DNA of 41,264 nt from Prevotella sp. (GTDB lineage Bacteria; Bacteroidota; Bacteroidia; Bacteroidales; Bacteroidaceae): the NCBI GenBank assembly GCA_017548275.1, contig JAFZAH010000050.1, forward strand, positions 1-41,264, given 5' to 3'. This document shows positions 40,124-41,264 of this stretch, one piece after another (within the stretch, counting starts at the first letter, position 1; each line of letters starts with the position of its first letter). The position numbers and the translations under genes are program-made. A model generated the notes under the pieces. The model was not told the DNA's origin. It saw only the letters and a list, made by a program, of their open reading frames with translations, and did not search any database.

Positions 40124-40145
40124 TAAATGGTTGCTGTCAATTACT

Positions 40146-40153
40146 TATATTTG
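40146..40153 (+). promoter_or_regulatory. Promoter -7 box of the terminal gene
   Basis: TATATTTG matches TAnnTTTG; no TTTG is at the expected distance, where the sequence is the end of a G run and TAAATGG. The leader would be about 40 nt to the ATG at 40201. Confidence 0.65.
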
Positions 40154-40200
40154 CAAAGTCAAATCCTAAGAACACATAAAACTATTAAAAACATACAACT

Positions 40201-41264
40201 ATGAAAAAGATGATCATTTTCGCCTTATTGGCGTTTTCCGCAACAGTGGCAACGGCGCAGACAAATCCAAAGCCGGGATATGTCATCACAAACAACGGTG
40301 ACACCGTCAGGGGTGTCATCGACTTCCGCACCAACGAGAGACTGTCGAGACAATGTGATTTCTGGGCTGACGGAGGAGGCGGGGGCGTCACTTACAAGCC
40401 CGGCGACATCGAGGGCTTCAGGTTCGACAATAACGGAAAGTATTTTGTGACCCGCCGTCTTAACCTTGACGGTGAACCAAAATTATACTTTGCCGAGTTT
40501 ATGGTTCAAGGTAAGATGAACCTGTACTGTGTCGCAGACAAATATAATGAATACTTTTTCTTTGAACGTGAGGATGGTGAGACGGCACAACTGACCAACA
40601 GGTCGATGATCTCATCATCCCTTCAAGATGTACAGGACCATAAAAAGGAGGCGAGGGCGCAATACGGAAAAGTAAAAATCCTGCTTCAGGACTCGCGGGC
40701 AGCCATTGATGACATGAATGACATGGATATGTCGAGAAAAAAACTTGTAAGTGTTGTACGCGATTATCACAATGATGTTTGTACCGATGGCAGTTCTTGT
40801 ATCGTGTACGAATACAAGGAGAAATCCGACAGGCTGAAAATCCGTTTCAAGGCATTCGCCGGTTATGCATACTATTCACATGAGAGTACAGACAAACAAG
40901 ACTTGGGCGTAGATGACAATTACTCCGGCGGCACGTTTGAAATCGGCGTTGGTGTAGAGGCTGCTATTGAACGTATGATGAAGGGCGGCAGTGTGGAGGC
41001 CCGTCTTGCGTATTCTCCCAAGACAACTTTTGAGCATGATGTCATGGTTCCTGGAGGACAAGGTGCATCCCATACGGCATATGAAAAGGGCAGATGGACT
41101 TTCTCTTTAGGCTTGGTCAAGTCTTTCGGTAAAGGGAAGATCCTTCCAATTGTCCGTGGCGGAGTATTCTACGTGAAAAATTTCGGGAATCATGAGGCCA
41201 GGTATTACAGGGATAGGAAACTGGTGGATGTGACATGGGGTAGCACAAACCACTTTGGGGTCTA
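40201..41264 (+). CDS. Secreted protein, probable outer-membrane barrel family (3' truncated)
   Basis: The frame is open from the ATG at 40201 to the window end, 354 codons, so the C-terminus is missing. Signal peptide MKKMIIFALLAFSATVATA, cleaved before QTNP. The mature start PGYVITNNGDTVRGVIDFRT is a pattern common in Bacteroidetes secreted proteins of unknown function. Residues about 225 onward (KIRFKAFAGYAYYS, TFEIGVGVEAAIERMM, RWTFSLGLVKSFGKGKILPI) alternate like beta-barrel strands, suggesting an outer-membrane protein. No enzyme motif is visible. A -7 box lies upstream with a G8 tract in the place of the distal box. Confidence 0.75.
   Translation, partial: MKKMIIFALLAFSATVATAQTNPKPGYVITNNGDTVRGVIDFRTNERLSRQCDFWADGGGGGVTYKPGDIEGFRFDNNGKYFVTRRLNLDGEPKLYFAEFMVQGKMNLYCVADKYNEYFFFEREDGETAQLTNRSMISSSLQDVQDHKKEARAQYGKVKILLQDSRAAIDDMNDMDMSRKKLVSVVRDYHNDVCTDGSSCIVYEYKEKSDRLKIRFKAFAGYAYYSHESTDKQDLGVDDNYSGGTFEIGVGVEAAIERMMKGGSVEARLAYSPKTTFEHDVMVPGGQGASHTAYEKGRWTFSLGLVKSFGKGKILPIVRGGVFYVKNFGNHEARYYRDRKLVDVTWGSTNHFGV

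Overview
The window looks like a chromosomal segment of a Bacteroidales bacterium, most likely Prevotella or a close relative. Evidence: type III glutamine synthetase, LL-diaminopimelate aminotransferase, DUF4290 and the PorU/PorV type IX secretion proteins; exact matches to the Bacteroidetes promoter form (TTTG, about 19 nt, TAnnTTTG) upstream of many genes; and almost no Shine-Dalgarno sites. No tRNA, rRNA, insertion sequence, integrase or CRISPR array was seen.

Layout. 1-3400: the tail of a secreted dockerin-type protein, then (minus) a YqiA-like hydrolase with an added C-terminal domain and a DUF1846 protein. 3500-12120: (plus) a TonB-dependent receptor, a small DUF4890-like secreted protein and an 1802-residue secreted pectinesterase. 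12230-22000: a long minus-strand run read as tsaB, DUF4290, murA, rimM, dxr, rseP, dapL, glnN, ending in a strong terminator; it mixes cell-wall, isoprenoid, tRNA-modification, envelope-stress and nitrogen functions. 22030-25300: (plus) YicC-like protein, gmk, nadD and a family 2 glycosyltransferase. 25435-28408: a flippase, a LicD protein and a hexapeptide acetyltransferase, which with the glycosyltransferase suggest a small surface-glycan decoration locus. 28500-33220: guanine deaminase, then the ribosomal run rplM-rpsI-rpsB-tsf with structured leaders. 33300-39443: an FAH-family hydrolase, porU, porV and ispF. 39444-41264: about 750 nt of non-coding DNA with inverted repeats and an orphan promoter, then the start of a secreted protein that runs off the window.

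How the genes connect. PorU and PorV act in type IX secretion of large surface enzymes; whether the pectinesterase uses this route is open, since its C-terminus is not a classical sorting domain. dxr and ispF belong to the MEP pathway. murA carries Asp where fosfomycin-sensitive enzymes have Cys. dapL feeds lysine and peptidoglycan synthesis.

The most unusual signal is in the DNA between genes. Many gaps hold short tandem arrays whose unit sequence differs from place to place but whose period is 7, 8 or 9 nt, often next to a GC-rich hairpin beginning TCACCCCC. Several arrays end within 0-12 nt of a start codon and are nearly free of G on the sense strand. One copy of the same composite element lies in frame inside the TonB receptor gene, adding about 44 residues. 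I could not run searches, so family calls rest on motif recognition.
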